A program made the translations under genes and the position numbers. Below the pieces are notes generated by a model. That model ran no database searches. It saw nothing but the letters and a program-made list of their open reading frames with translations, and was not told the origin of the DNA. From the NCBI GenBank assembly GCA_049999805.1, contig JBNGIO010006379.1:144474-169613 (forward strand): 25,140 nucleotides of DNA. The letters run 5' to 3'. This document shows positions 1 through 10,098 of this stretch, piece by piece (the first letter of the stretch is position 1; each line of letters begins with the position of its first letter). The DNA is from Folioceros fuciformis. Taxonomy: Eukaryota > Anthocerotophyta > Anthocerotopsida > Anthocerotales.

Positions 1-210
1 ATACACATACGGTGAGTCAACACACATTGGTCCCACGTCAAGACCAGGAAGCACCCGGTGAACGAAATCGAGTTCAAAAAATTTGTATATTTTCAAAGAC
101 GTCTTTCTGGGAAACAAAAGGCTTTATAAACTTATATGAAATTCTATTTCCGTGATAATAAATTGCTTCTTACGCGTCCTGTGAGCAACTTAGATGGCTA
201 GGATTACTCC

Positions 211-836
211 TTAGGAATTACTCCAAACAAGATGAAGAGTAGTTGTCTCGTTCTCGTAACTTTCCTTGAACATTTGTAAAACTCCAGTGGTTGATAACTC
301 CAAGTAAAAAGTATCTGATTTTGCTATCGAGAGATTAGAAGGCTTTATAGACCATTGAATGCTTCCATCCCGCCGATAAACCACAATGCTGCCTTTGTTC
401 GTAAGATAGAGCTTATCAAATTGGTAGGTTGTCTCTGCTCTACCATAACGCCAAATAACTGTAATTGGGTCCCAAAAGAACCTACCCATTTTTTCTATTC
501 TCACCTCACAAGTGCCGGCTAACAAAAACTGATATGGGCCGGTCTCTAAGTCGGTATGGTGTNNNNNNNNNNNNNNNNNNNNNNNNNNNNNNNNNNNNNN
601 NNNNNNNNNNNNNNNNNNNNNNNNNNNNNNNNNNNNNNNNNNNNNNNNNNNNNNNNNNNNNNGGTATGGTGTTCTCGATCTGCTGCATCTTCGTTGAAAG
701 GATTGAACTGCATGTAATCATCCTGCCTCAAAATGCTTGTTCCTTCTCTTGCAACAACATGGAAGATGTTCTTCTGATCTTGTATTCGGACAACTAAGAT
801 TGATAAAATCGTAATCCAAATCCCCCGCATTCCCAT
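211..836 (-). CDS. Bulb-type (GNA-like) lectin domain protein, interrupted by an assembly gap
   Basis: Reads from ATG at 836 to TAA at 211-213, with 100 N inside (563-662). The N-terminus has a hydrophobic run (GIWITILSILVV, about residues 5-16) that fits a signal peptide, so the product is probably secreted. It is followed by a segment (EGTSILRQDDYMQFNPF) like the opening strand of bulb-type lectin domains. Past the gap come KLYLTNKGSIVVYRRDGSIQW and, later, a hydrophobic LELSTTGVLQMF strand. These match the repeated 'L.L..dGnlvlY...g..W' strands of mannose-binding GNA lectins. The classic QxDxNxVxY pocket is not intact (NKGSIVVY instead), so sugar binding is uncertain. The ten bases on each side of the gap are identical and in the same codon phase. 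If the gap is removed the protein is about 171 residues, a normal single-domain size. No kinase domain is seen, so it is not a lectin receptor kinase. The family call is by motif only. Confidence 0.62.
563..662. other. Assembly gap of 100 N inside the lectin gene
   Basis: Exactly 100 N, a usual placeholder for unknown length. The 10-mer ggtatggtgt ends the left flank (553-562) and begins the right flank (663-672), so the flanking contigs probably overlap and the gap may hold no missing sequence. Confidence 0.9.
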
Positions 837-1355
837 GGAAATATTTGAGATAGTGAAGGTTTAATTTTGATTATGAGAGTGGTAAAATGCAATTAGAGAT
901 GTAACTTGAGATGTTAGAAAAGCAAATCGAAAACAGAAAATTAGAGATTTCACAACGTCGTTCACCCGTCATCTTTTAAGCCGTAAGCTAAGAATCAGGT
1001 ATATTTTGGATATATAATATTTTAACTTCTCGTATATATCTTGGATTATGCAGATTCCATTTTCTAGAAGTCTGAACATTCAAGATTGAGCGTCTCCTCG
1101 ATTCACACAATCTGCACCGATATCCGTGGAGGAGGAAGGAACGAAGTTTGTGCAACTAGTCCATGGCGACTGCTGGGACATGGTGTGCTTATCCCCAAGA
1201 CTGCAGCTTCTAATACTCCAGGATTTGTGTTGAGGTTCTGAGAGCATCGCTGAATTCGCGCCATGAATGAACACGTATCGATCACATTACAACAGAAAAG
1301 GTTGTGCAAAAGTGATTGGTGCACCGACGGTGATCAATGCTACAGAAGGTAGGTG
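837..1355. other. Intergenic region, probable promoter of the lectin gene and 3' end of the zinc-finger/NAC gene
   Basis: AT-rich DNA between two minus-strand genes. Read on the minus strand, an attatatatcc stretch at about 1009-1019 lies about 175 bases upstream of the lectin ATG and could be a TATA box. This is inferred from composition and position only. No protein-coding signal is seen. Confidence 0.35.
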
Positions 1356-2782
1356 TCATGAGCAGGTACTAGGTAAGGATGTCATGATCTCGTCCAGGTG
1401 ATCAGCCAAGGGCGAGTCCAGGTAATCAGCCAAGGACGAGAAATCCAGATCCTGTACAGACGAGTCTTGACCTTCCTGTGTCTGTGATGCCGCTGCCCCC
1501 GTGGTAGGAGGGAAATCTGGAAATCCATGCGGTACCCTTTGCTTGAGGGCATGCAGGACAGGAAGCATTTCTTCTGATTCCGAGTCGGAAGAATCAAATG
1601 ACTGCGTTGGTTGGAGGCCTCTGTAGCTGTACTCGGTCATGACGTAGCGCCATTTCACCTCGCGTCTGCGCTTTCCTGTCCCCTGATCAAGCCTCTCTCC
1701 GGCTCGAAATATCTCGGCAAGGTCCGATTCATGCCCGGTCCTGGCTAGGGTGGCCTTATAGGAAAAGGACTGCTTCTGAACAATCCCGTTGTTGGACAAT
1801 TTTGGAGTGCTCGACTGTCTCCAGGCGAGTTGATCCCTTGTCACACGTTCCGTCTTTCCTTTGCACACCGTTTGGGCTCGGAAGGAGATGAAATACAGAG
1901 GGGACGGCCCTTTGTGCTCTGTCCAGTGGCAATAACTTGAGAGAATTGTAGTCCGCCGCTTATCTGAATTGAATCAGCTGAAGTTAAGTTTACCTTTCAG
2001 AAGCTCCCAGGGGTGTAATTTATAAAACTCCACGGGTCGTCGACCGGACGCGAAGATCTCCTCTCGCATCCTTTTCCCGCCGGCATCTTTCGGCCAGGAA
2101 CTCTCGATAGTATCCAGCATTCGATTTAACGTGTCGGTTTGCTTTGAAGATAGAATGCACTGAAGCACATACAGTAAGTACGTCAGGCAGGCTGGCGTGA
2201 TGCAGCGAGAAGGCAATCAGACGTGAGAAGGCCAAGGACCGTTGATAGCAAATCATGGCCGCAATACTCTCGTTAGAACTGCTTCTAAACGCATTCTATT
2301 CTCGAGAGTCTAGGAATCACCTTCAACAGCAGCTGGGATGCTACTTCCTCTTCCTGTGGAGCGGATCCGTGCCACTCCTTGGCATGAGTCCAAGTGCAGA
2401 AGTCGTAGAACCGACAGGCGACATCTGCAAGGGGGACAAGACGGGGCTCAGGGCCCCTTGCTTCAACTATTCATGATTACTCCAGCAATGCAATGCAGAA
2501 TGCACACTAGTATCTACCTTCCTGATAGCTTGCGGCCCTCACAGCTGCAGCCCGATTACATCGGGGGAGCCTGCAGATCGGTCTACTGCGCTTGGGGCAG
2601 CTAGCTGCAACTAGTTGCATCTGCTCAAGAGCGTGACTCTTCGAGCAGAAATTCTTCCCTGGGTAACACGGCTTCCCACATCCCTCTAGCCGGCACAACT
2701 CCAGCTGGCTGCGGAGTATTGCGCTCCATCTGCCTTCATGTTCCTCCAAATCCAAAAGCTCCAAAAAGCTTGACGAAGACAT
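1356..2782 (-). CDS. Two Cys/His zinc fingers fused to a divergent NAC-like domain (putative transcription regulator)
   Basis: Proposed exons on the minus strand: 2782-2518, 2424-2321, 2159-1994 and 1918-1356. All junctions are GT..AG, the introns are 93, 161 and 75 bp, and the frame closes to 365 residues. ATG 2782 follows an in-frame TAG. Residues 30-50 form a C-x4-C-x3-C-x6-C-x3-H finger (CRLEGCGKPC..FCSKSH). Residues 70-102 form a second, C-x4-C-x16-C-x5-C-x3-H, whose last three ligands (CRFYDFCTWTH) come only after splicing exon 1 to exon 2. From about residue 130 the chain resembles a NAC domain: FYKLHPWELL ends exon 3, then SPLYFISF, an LAWRQSSTPKL segment like the 'GYWKATG' part, and KWRYVMTEYS like the 'WVMHEYRL' motif near residue 270. 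The C-terminus is acidic with a short internal repeat and may activate transcription. A nuclear DNA-binding role is inferred. The NAC call rests on motif order, since overall identity is low. Confidence 0.62.
1396..1442 (-). repeat. Two-copy 24-bp direct repeat in the last exon of the zinc-finger/NAC gene
   Basis: The plus strand reads ccaggtgatcagccaagg.. and then ccaggtaatcagccaagg.. directly after it. On the coding strand this gives LADYLDSP and LADHLDEI, an acidic-hydrophobic pair near the C-terminus that looks like an activation-domain motif. The two units differ at a few positions. Confidence 0.7.
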
Positions 2783-3346
2783 CAGTGCCAGGATGCAGCT
2801 TCTGCATGCACTCTACACTGGACAGGATGACAAACAAGCAACCTTGCTGGAATGTCTCTGGAATGGACGTGCACACTACACTTGGGCAACTTGGGAAGTA
2901 TGTAGTCCTCTTCTCCTTCTTAAGCTCCTGGCCTGGCGTGGTCGTCGTTTGACCAGGGGCATCCACAATTTCACGCCTCTCCAGCCGCAAGTTGCAACTT
3001 GCTAATCGCACCAGATTAGTGCGCAGAATCTGATACATTAACATCTGCGTTCCCATTTTTTTTGCTGCTCAAGAACCTGGGCTCCAGCAGAGCTAGATTC
3101 TCGCGTTCTTAATTCCACTCTAATTAGCATGTGGGTACATTCTGCGGGGCGTGATAAGCGCCTTCTGTGTCTGCGCAAGGGAATCTGACAGACTGAGAGA
3201 CACAGACCAGTCGCCACAGAACGGCACACGAATTCACGGTTCAATCCACATACACTAGTAGCCTAAAACTTGCTTTACCATATATATGTCGCACATCTCC
3301 CGTAGATGCTGCCATTAAACAGCTACATACACATGTAGGATCGCCG

Positions 3347-3383
3347 AGGGGGAGGTTCCCGGTTCGAATCCCATCCGGGACCG
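3347..3383 (+). other. Hairpin containing a perfect tRNA B-box-like motif
   Basis: The stretch tcccggttcgaatcccatcc followed by ggga contains GGTTCGAATCC, identical to the RNA polymerase III B-box consensus. TCCCGG pairs with CCGGGA around a 12-base loop. A real T arm would have a 7-base loop and a different 3' stem half. I see no A box or cloverleaf upstream. It may be a worn tRNA-derived fragment such as a SINE head. Confidence 0.3.
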
Positions 3384-3743
3384 TGAGGTACAAAAAACTA
3401 AAATATAGCGTATCTCCCTTCCCACGATGGGAGAGTTCCCACGATGAAGACGGGTAAACCCGGAAGGCCTCCACAAGCATCACACTGAACAAAGTGGACA
3501 GTTTGGCAACGGAACGGGTGATATGGCGATGATTTGAACCGGCCGGGCCGCGATCTGGCAGGACGGCCAAACGGAACGGGAGCGAGGGATGATGATGGCC
3601 TGGCCGACCCTACCCCACCCCACCCGCCTGCATGCATGCCCGTGGAGGCTATGCATGCCATGATATCTGGCACGGCCCATGAAATGGAAACTCCAATCCA
3701 TCATGGGCCTCCAACTGCCGTGCCGTCGCCATCAGCCATCAGC

Positions 3744-3766
3744 CGGCAACGGGCAACGGGCAACGG
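3744..3766 (+). repeat. Short GGGCAAC tandem repeat
   Basis: About three near-perfect 7-base units (ggcaacgggcaacgggcaac) followed by degraded ones (gggcacagggaaacgggca). Simple sequence in GC-rich DNA. Confidence 0.6.
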
Positions 3767-6573
3767 GCACAGGGAAACGGGCATCCGCCGTCGCCCGTTT
3801 TGCGTCCCAACCCGGACTCCGCTGTGTTCCGTTGCGCCCAATTTCGCCACCAAACGGGTACGTACAGTATGTTCGCACGCTTGATGAGAGCCAGTGGACT
3901 GTACTGTACCGCGTGGAAGCTCAAGCCAGGGCGACACGATGGGGACGGGAAACTGCTCGCCGCGGCGCCACTCCATCTTTTTTGTTTTGCTATGCTGGTC
4001 ACCGCTGTGCCCTAAAAAGGTTGCCCTCGACTTCCTCTGTTCGACTGTCTTGGCCGCTTGCTGTCGGTACTGCAAAGGCGCAACAGGCCAAACGTCGTTT
4101 GTCGTGTCGAAAAATGTTGCTGCGCAGTCCGTTAGCTACACCTAGCCTCAACCCCCTACCTCCTCCACAGAGATGGATTCGAATTCAACCTGCTTGGAAT
4201 TTAGCTGGCTTGGATCTCTTCCTGGACACTGCTGCTGCTCGATACATCCAGAGCAATACGACGGTTACAGTCCACAGTCGCTTGTGACAGGCAACTGGTC
4301 GCCGCTGCTGACCGAGGATGACACCAGCGCCAACGCTCAAGCAACATCCCTGTGGTGAGGTCACACCCGCACAGTCACATACAATTTCAAATCTGTGGTC
4401 CTGACTGGGACAATGCGGAGCAGATGATGCGTCAGAGCTCGCACGGGAAGCGACAGCGACGAGTTCAAAGCGCTTCCCTTCGACGTGCGATTCCCTGGCC
4501 GCCGTCGCCAGTCCGCCTCCTACTCCGTGACCTTGTACTGCTGCTGCTCTGCCTCTGTGTCTCTGCGTCTGCCCGCCACTCTCACAGCCAGGTCGTAATT
4601 AGGGCGCGGCGACAGCCAGCTGGCCAGAATCCAGATGCTGGACGTCACAGCATGCTGGACGGACGTCCACAGTTAGCAGAATCCGCCGTATAATTTCCCT
4701 ATGATTTCCCTATGTATCTTCCTCAAGGCCAGCCCAGATGACTCTCGCACCAGCTTTACACCCTCCCGCCTCCAGGAACCCGGATTGACCTGACCATAGG
4801 TAGCAAGCCCCTGACAGAATGATAGCATGATCATTTTATTTGCGGCCTGATTATCTATCTACATACGAGCTCCAATCCGACAATGATCTTCGAAAACGAG
4901 ACATGGAGCTTTCCGGAAGCATGAAGTCAAGCGGCAGCTAGCTGACCTTCTTACATGTTTGCTATTTCCACAACAAGGGTGAGCACTGCAAATACTTGGA
5001 TACACATGTGTATCTAGATACTACTGCCTCCAGAACCTTCTTCCGGATGTTGTAGACTCAGCGGCAGGCAATACCATAGTCATCTGCTTCTGCGTGGTGT
5101 AGTATCCCTGAACAACAACAAAAGAAAACTTTTCCGGGCGTGTTGCATGTAGGACTCTGTAACATCCGTCCATGTTTGCCGGAGCCAGTGACAGAGCACC
5201 AGTGCCAGAGCATACTGGCAACCCTTTCACACACTGCTTGCACATCAACTAAGCAGTCAGGGAATCTGTGTACCGACACAGCAACAAGGCCCATACATAA
5301 AACATAGTGTACGCCTTCCGTCTCCAGGAGTCTCCAGAGCAGATATCACATCGGACAAGGGCCAGCGAAAACAGCAGGCGCCAGTTCCTCCTTTTGTGAC
5401 TGCTCCCGCAAGTCCAGTAAATGCGCAACAAACATCGGAACCGGCGGACGGAAGCCAGCCAGATCTAGTGAGAAAGCGCCAAACCATCTGCGGTTACGAC
5501 AGGACCGGAACTCGGTTGGAAGCGGCCAAGCCCGTCGGGTGTGACCATCCCTGCCCTGCGTCCTCGTCCTGCCAGGGCCCCCGTTCCAGTCTTGAAGAGA
5601 GGAATCAATCTGAGCGCTGAGCGCAGCACAGAGAGCGGGCATACGGCCTGGATCGGGCTTACGCGTCACCGCAGCCAGTGTAGATGAAGCAGCCGTTGCC
5701 GTTGCGGGACAGTACAGCGTCTCAGCAATTACGCAAATTATTCCTGGCCAAGCCTGCCACTGGCCAGTCCGCCATCATTCAAGCGATGTGAGGACAAGCG
5801 GCAGGCCTCTGTTCGATGCTGCGCTGCTCCAGCAAGCACGGCTCGCTGCCACAGGCCCCTGGGAATGCACAGTCACAACAGTACCAAACACTGGCAACAC
5901 TACCCGAGCCTTTCTGGCGTCGGAAAGTACAAACCTCACCTCCCCCACCCATGCTCCGCTCTACTCTGCTGCGCTCAAGCCTGGGGCTGGGAACTCGGCC
6001 CACTCCCACCTCCTCCTCCACGCCCAACCACCGGAAGCAAGAGGATTTTCGCGTAGGCGACCTGCCACCCGTGGATGCGAGCGCGCGAGCGCGCAGCTTA
6101 AGACGTCATGCGAATCGCTCCCCCGGTACACCAAGATCCCGGTTTCACTGCCCCTCCGCATTGCATCAAACGCGTGTGGTCTTAGGTCAAGCCCAAGGGC
6201 CTGACGCATTGGGATCATGACTTTGACTCCCGCCATCGCCACCACCTACACCTCCCTTGCCCTATCCCACTTCGTTGCACCGCGCCATTTGGCCATGCCC
6301 CATCCCCCATCCCTATTGTAGCCTTTGCCTCACATCCCAACACTCCTCTCTGCCACCGCTGGGATTCCAATGCCGTGTAACCCACTGGGAACTCCATGTC
6401 CGTGGAATGTCATCTTCTCCTCCAGCAAGAGTCTTCTTTTCACTTCCTAAAGCTTACATGTCACGAATGTTTTTGTGCCTCACAAGTTCTGAGTGGTATC
6501 ACCATTTTACAACTCACTAGAGCATGCCATTGTGTCAACTTGCCTTTGTGAAAGTGAGATCACAGGATGGGTC

Positions 6574-8451
6574 TCAAGGATCATGGTAAGATAGTATGGA
6601 GTGAAGAAGATTGTTGAAACTGATCCCGTTGTTGTTCTTCTTTGCCACATTCTGCAAATGGAGAGTGAGCTTTTGTCCTTCATTTGTGTCAGGGTCTATT
6701 CGCCCAACATTAACCAACCTTCGAATCTGTGCTCCATGTAGTATTGTGCGATGCATATATCCCGGGGCAAGTTTGTGAAAGGAGTGTTTCATTGCTTCCA
6801 AATGTTCATAAGGCATACTTCCTCTCAGCTTGTTTTGAAACTCTTTTTGAAACAACTTTCCATCCTTCTTATCCTTGTCTCTAAGCTTCCGCATTGGTGC
6901 AATCTTTGAATAAATTGATAGGCTAGGATGACGAAGGTTTATTCTTTTGATTGTGAGTGGTTTTATGGGAAGTTTGGTTCCAAGTGGCTCTCTGGGAAGT
7001 ACATTGTCTGTAAATCTATTCCAGAAGGTCTTTGAAAATTCGTCAGGTATGTTAGCCATGTTAAACATTTTGTACTCAGCGTCTTCCAAGGGAGACATGG
7101 CACCACTATAAGGGAAATCATTCACCCACTCTCCTTCCCATTTTCTCCTCTTTAATGGCCAACAATATATGCCCCACCCATCTCTTTGGTCTTTCTTCCA
7201 TGCACCCATATAGCATCCATCATTTATGTAGTAGTAGGTTCCAATACCATGCTTCCTACCTCGCCACCATTTTCCTTCATAGATGGAGCCATCTTTGTAT
7301 TTCATGCAACCATGGCCAAAGTGCTCACCATTTTTCATCTCTCCACGATATTCTTGGCCATTTGTGTGGTACAAACATCCATATCCTGTTTTCATCCCAT
7401 ACTCCCATTGCCCATCATACAGTAGTCTTAAGGCTCCCTTTCGGGACATCGAATCAGGGACCCAGTGTTGGCCATGCCCATGAGGTAAACCTCCAACTAC
7501 ATCACCAAGATATCGCCCACCTGCACTACCCCATAGTAACATAGAGCCTGATTCATCATGGTAGTCAGAAGCCTTTTTCTGGATAATAACTTTTGCAATG
7601 GCTCTGGAGAAGTAATCTGGAGTGAAGGTCCGCATAGATTGCTCAACCAAATGGAGGTTAGGAGCATCTATATCTAAGTGGTAGGAAGATGGAGGGATGC
7701 CTGTGAACCCTCGTCGCCACCTAGGCTTTCTTGTTCTCCAAGGCCACTGAATAGGGGTCTTTGGTCGTGACGAGGGTGGTGTTGGCACATCTGACATGGG
7801 CCGAGACCCATCCTCTGGTGCTTGCCTCGATGTTTGAGATCGGTTTTCACTTGTGCCAGTGGCTCCAGAGGAACTAGCTCTTCTCTCGGTAAGTTGAGAA
7901 GGGGTCAATTGAGCTGTAGTACTAGACGAACCTCGTGGAGTCCAACCTGTACTAGAAGAGCCTGAAGGAGGGCTGCCTGCTGATGGGGAAAAGGAAGGAG
8001 GACTTTGTGAATTTGATGGAAGACGGGATTGTAATTGATTGAAGACTGAAGGAGATAGAGGTGTGGAACCTCTTGGAATGCTTGATCCTTGGGTTTGAGG
8101 CCTAGAACCTATTGGAGGACTTGAACTAGTGGTCGGAGTAGAACCTTGAGGAGGGCTTGAGTCTGACAACGTAGGTTTGCTTGATCCTATGGTAGATGGA
8201 GTTGATCCAGCTGCATAAATATAACCCTCTAAGTAAGCTCCTTTACTATACTTATCCAGAGTGGTACCAACAAGAGATATTGTAGAAGTTCTTGGATCAA
8301 CAAGATCAATCTTTGAATTCTTCCGAGATAAGGAGCTTTTGTGAGAAACACCATTCCCAAGCTCTTGAGCTCTTGATTCATCTACCTTTGAAGGCAATTT
8401 GTCCTTAGAAACTTGTTCTTTATAAGATTGTTTATCTTTATCAAGTTCCAT
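6574..8451 (-). CDS. MORN-repeat protein with Ser/Pro-rich N-terminal region
   Basis: A single open frame of 625 residues from ATG 8451 (MELDKDKQ) to the stop at 6574. An extra eight codons upstream lack an ATG. Residues about 85-240 are low-complexity Ser/Pro/Thr/Gly with loose 'GSTP..SSPP.GS' repeats and look disordered. Residues about 305-455 hold five to six MORN units with the pattern Y-x-G-x-W ... G-x-G: RYLGDVVGGLPHGHG, YDGQWEYGMKTGYG, YRGEMKNGEHFGHG, YEGKWWRGRKHGIG, YMGAWKKDQRDGWG and WEGEWVND. The last 170 residues are basic and helical in character with no named domain. MORN repeats bind lipids or act as scaffolds. Plant PIP5-kinases carry them too, but no kinase domain is present here. 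Many stand-alone MORN proteins belong to cilia, which would suit a plant with swimming sperm; that is inference. Lack of introns over 1.9 kb is unlike the other genes here. Confidence 0.85.
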   Translation of the reverse strand: MELDKDKQSYKEQVSKDKLPSKVDESRAQELGNGVSHKSSLSRKNSKIDLVDPRTSTISLVGTTLDKYSKGAYLEGYIYAAGSTPSTIGSSKPTLSDSSPPQGSTPTTSSSPPIGSRPQTQGSSIPRGSTPLSPSVFNQLQSRLPSNSQSPPSFSPSAGSPPSGSSSTGWTPRGSSSTTAQLTPSQLTERRASSSGATGTSENRSQTSRQAPEDGSRPMSDVPTPPSSRPKTPIQWPWRTRKPRWRRGFTGIPPSSYHLDIDAPNLHLVEQSMRTFTPDYFSRAIAKVIIQKKASDYHDESGSMLLWGSAGGRYLGDVVGGLPHGHGQHWVPDSMSRKGALRLLYDGQWEYGMKTGYGCLYHTNGQEYRGEMKNGEHFGHGCMKYKDGSIYEGKWWRGRKHGIGTYYYINDGCYMGAWKKDQRDGWGIYCWPLKRRKWEGEWVNDFPYSGAMSPLEDAEYKMFNMANIPDEFSKTFWNRFTDNVLPREPLGTKLPIKPLTIKRINLRHPSLSIYSKIAPMRKLRDKDKKDGKLFQKEFQNKLRGSMPYEHLEAMKHSFHKLAPGYMHRTILHGAQIRRLVNVGRIDPDTNEGQKLTLHLQNVAKKNNNGISFNNLLHSILSYHDP

Positions 8452-10098
8452 ACTTGCCAAGTTGCTAGATCTCAACTTGTGCTGCTATATCACCAAATAT
8501 CACTTGATTATCCTGTGGAAGATGCAATCCTAACTTTGAGATTATCAAGATTGTTAGAGTAGTTTACTTATTTCAATGCAATCTTAGTGAACAATAGAAA
8601 TATTCACTCACCTCAAAAGTGCAAGCAGCATAACGTTAAGTTCTCTTTTATCACTCAATGTGGACATGTGTTCAAGTGTTCAATTCTGGAGTCTCACAAC
8701 TGCAGCCTTGTTGAAATGTGCTATAAGATCTGAACCAAAAAACAAACAAGAAAAAGAAGACAGCTATGCAAAACTTTGATCAGCAAAGAAGTAATGCACC
8801 ACTACGNNNNNNNNNNNNNNNNNNNNNNNNNNNNNNNNNNNNNNNNNNNNNNNNNNNNNNNNNNNNNNNNNNNNNNNNNNNNNNNNNNNNNNNNNNNNNN
8901 NNNNNNGACGAGGCCAAAGGACGCTCCGATGCTTCCGTTTACCCTGCCCTAACGGTTTGGCCAGGGAAGAGTTGTGCCAGTTGCGCCAATTCGACGAATC
9001 CGGTGCCGCGGCCTGCGAACCTTTGTCGGGGCAAGGACAAGGAGGCCACATAACTTCACACAGGTGCTAGCTCCTGCGGCTGCCACCCATTAAGCCCCCA
9101 CCTAACACTTCCGTGTCATCCACTTAAATGGGATTGCGACGGCGGGTAAAGCTAGCCCGGGCGGCTGTTCTCCCCTCACCAACAAGCTTACAAGTGCGCT
9201 CCCTGCCCACAGCGCTCGGAGCAGGAAAAGTGGGTAAGTATAGCCTTGGCGCCACCCGCCTCTCTTTCTCCCCGCTTGGGCACCGCAGCCATCTCTTGGT
9301 CCAGTGCAGCTCCCGCGCCCCTGGAGCTCCTTAAGCTGGACCGCCATTGCCCAGCGCTTCTGTGTGCGCCATTTCCCGTCGCTCGCATCTGCTGCCTGCC
9401 ACAAGTATGTGGGCTGCTGAGGTGCAATTTGAGGGAATGTGCTGCTAGGGAGAGGTGTAACCATGTCGCTCTCGCTCTGCGTCCTGCTCATCGTCGTCTT
9501 TCTTCTTCTCTGCGCTACGATGCTGTGCCTGCTCTTTGCCGCGATCTCCTCTGCTGTTCACAACATTCTCAGAGGAGCATTGTTTAGCTGAGGGAGGCTA
9601 CGTGAGGCTGCAGAACGTCCTGTAATGAATCAGCTGCATCGCGCTGCTGAGAAGACTCGAATTGCTGCCACCTTCCACTGAGTCGCGTGTTGTTGTGTTT
9701 GCTGGTTCTTTTGAGGGGAAAGAGGGGTGAAAGCGAAGGCTGGAATCTGTGCTTCTTTAGGCGGCCACTTCGGCGTAGGAAATTACATGAGGACTGCATG
9801 CCTGCGTCGAGTCCTGTCCGGGTACTGCTGAGCTTGTTCTCTTCCGAGCATCTTCCGGCTCTTTCTTTGCGGGGGGAGGCTGCTGAGGAAGGCTGTCAAG
9901 TGGTCGCAGGAGAAGTGACACCGCGTGCCTAAACCTGTGAGGTTCAGGTGTCCAGAGTGCAGGCTTCCCAGCCACTGAACAACGTGGAGTGTGACCTGAT
10001 AAATGCGCTTCAGAGTGTGTAGTGTCCTCGGTGCACAACTCGCTACATTCGTTACAATCTGTGAGGTAGATTGCTGAGTCTTCTGGCTTGCTTCATCG
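8452..10098. other. Intergenic region between divergent MORN and NAC-like genes
   Basis: Should contain the promoter of the minus-strand MORN gene (8452 upward) and the 5' region of the plus-strand NAC-like gene. A strong splice-donor-like GGGTAAGTAT at 9233-9242 may mark an intron in the 5' untranslated region of the latter. An in-frame TGA lies 24 bases before its ATG. Open frames here (for example 9102-9491 minus) have no recognisable domain. A 100-N gap lies at 8807-8906. Confidence 0.45.
8807..8906. other. Assembly gap of 100 N
   Basis: Exactly 100 N. Unlike the first gap, the flanks (ending ctacg, starting gacgagg) share no convincing overlap, so real sequence of unknown length may be missing. 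Confidence 0.9.

Larger units (their letters stand above)
2783..6573. other. Long GC-rich intergenic region without a supported gene
   Basis: Holds the presumed promoter and 5' untranslated region of the minus-strand zinc-finger/NAC gene and the 3' side of the MORN gene. Open frames exist on both strands (for example 3679-4287 plus). They are Arg/Pro/Ser-rich, overlap each other in several frames and show no domain, as expected of GC-rich non-coding DNA. Local structure includes a hairpin around a GGTTCGAATCC box at 3347-3383 and short GGGCAAC repeats at 3744-3766. Unseen 5' exons of the zinc-finger/NAC gene could lie here. Confidence 0.5.

Noticed and set aside
1964-1993. A 30-base intron in the zinc-finger/NAC gene, using the acceptor before 1963
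   Set aside because: Too short for a plant intron. The acceptor before 1918 keeps the same frame, gives 75 bp and yields a sequence closer to the other two NAC-like genes.
3340-3390. A tRNA gene
   Set aside because: Only a B-box-like motif is present. No anticodon or D arm, no acceptor stem, and the T stem does not pair correctly.
3679-4287. A 202-codon plus-strand frame
   Set aside because: It has no domain, an Arg/Pro/Ser composition typical of GC-rich non-coding DNA, and open frames of similar length overlapping it in other frames.
7155-7544. Plus-strand frame opposite the MORN repeats
   Set aside because: The His/Ser-rich peptide is the mirror of the MORN coding strand; the MORN frame is clearly the real one.
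9102-9491. Minus-strand frame in the region upstream of the plus-strand NAC-like gene
   Set aside because: No domain, overlaps several other open frames, and lies where a 5' untranslated region or promoter is expected.
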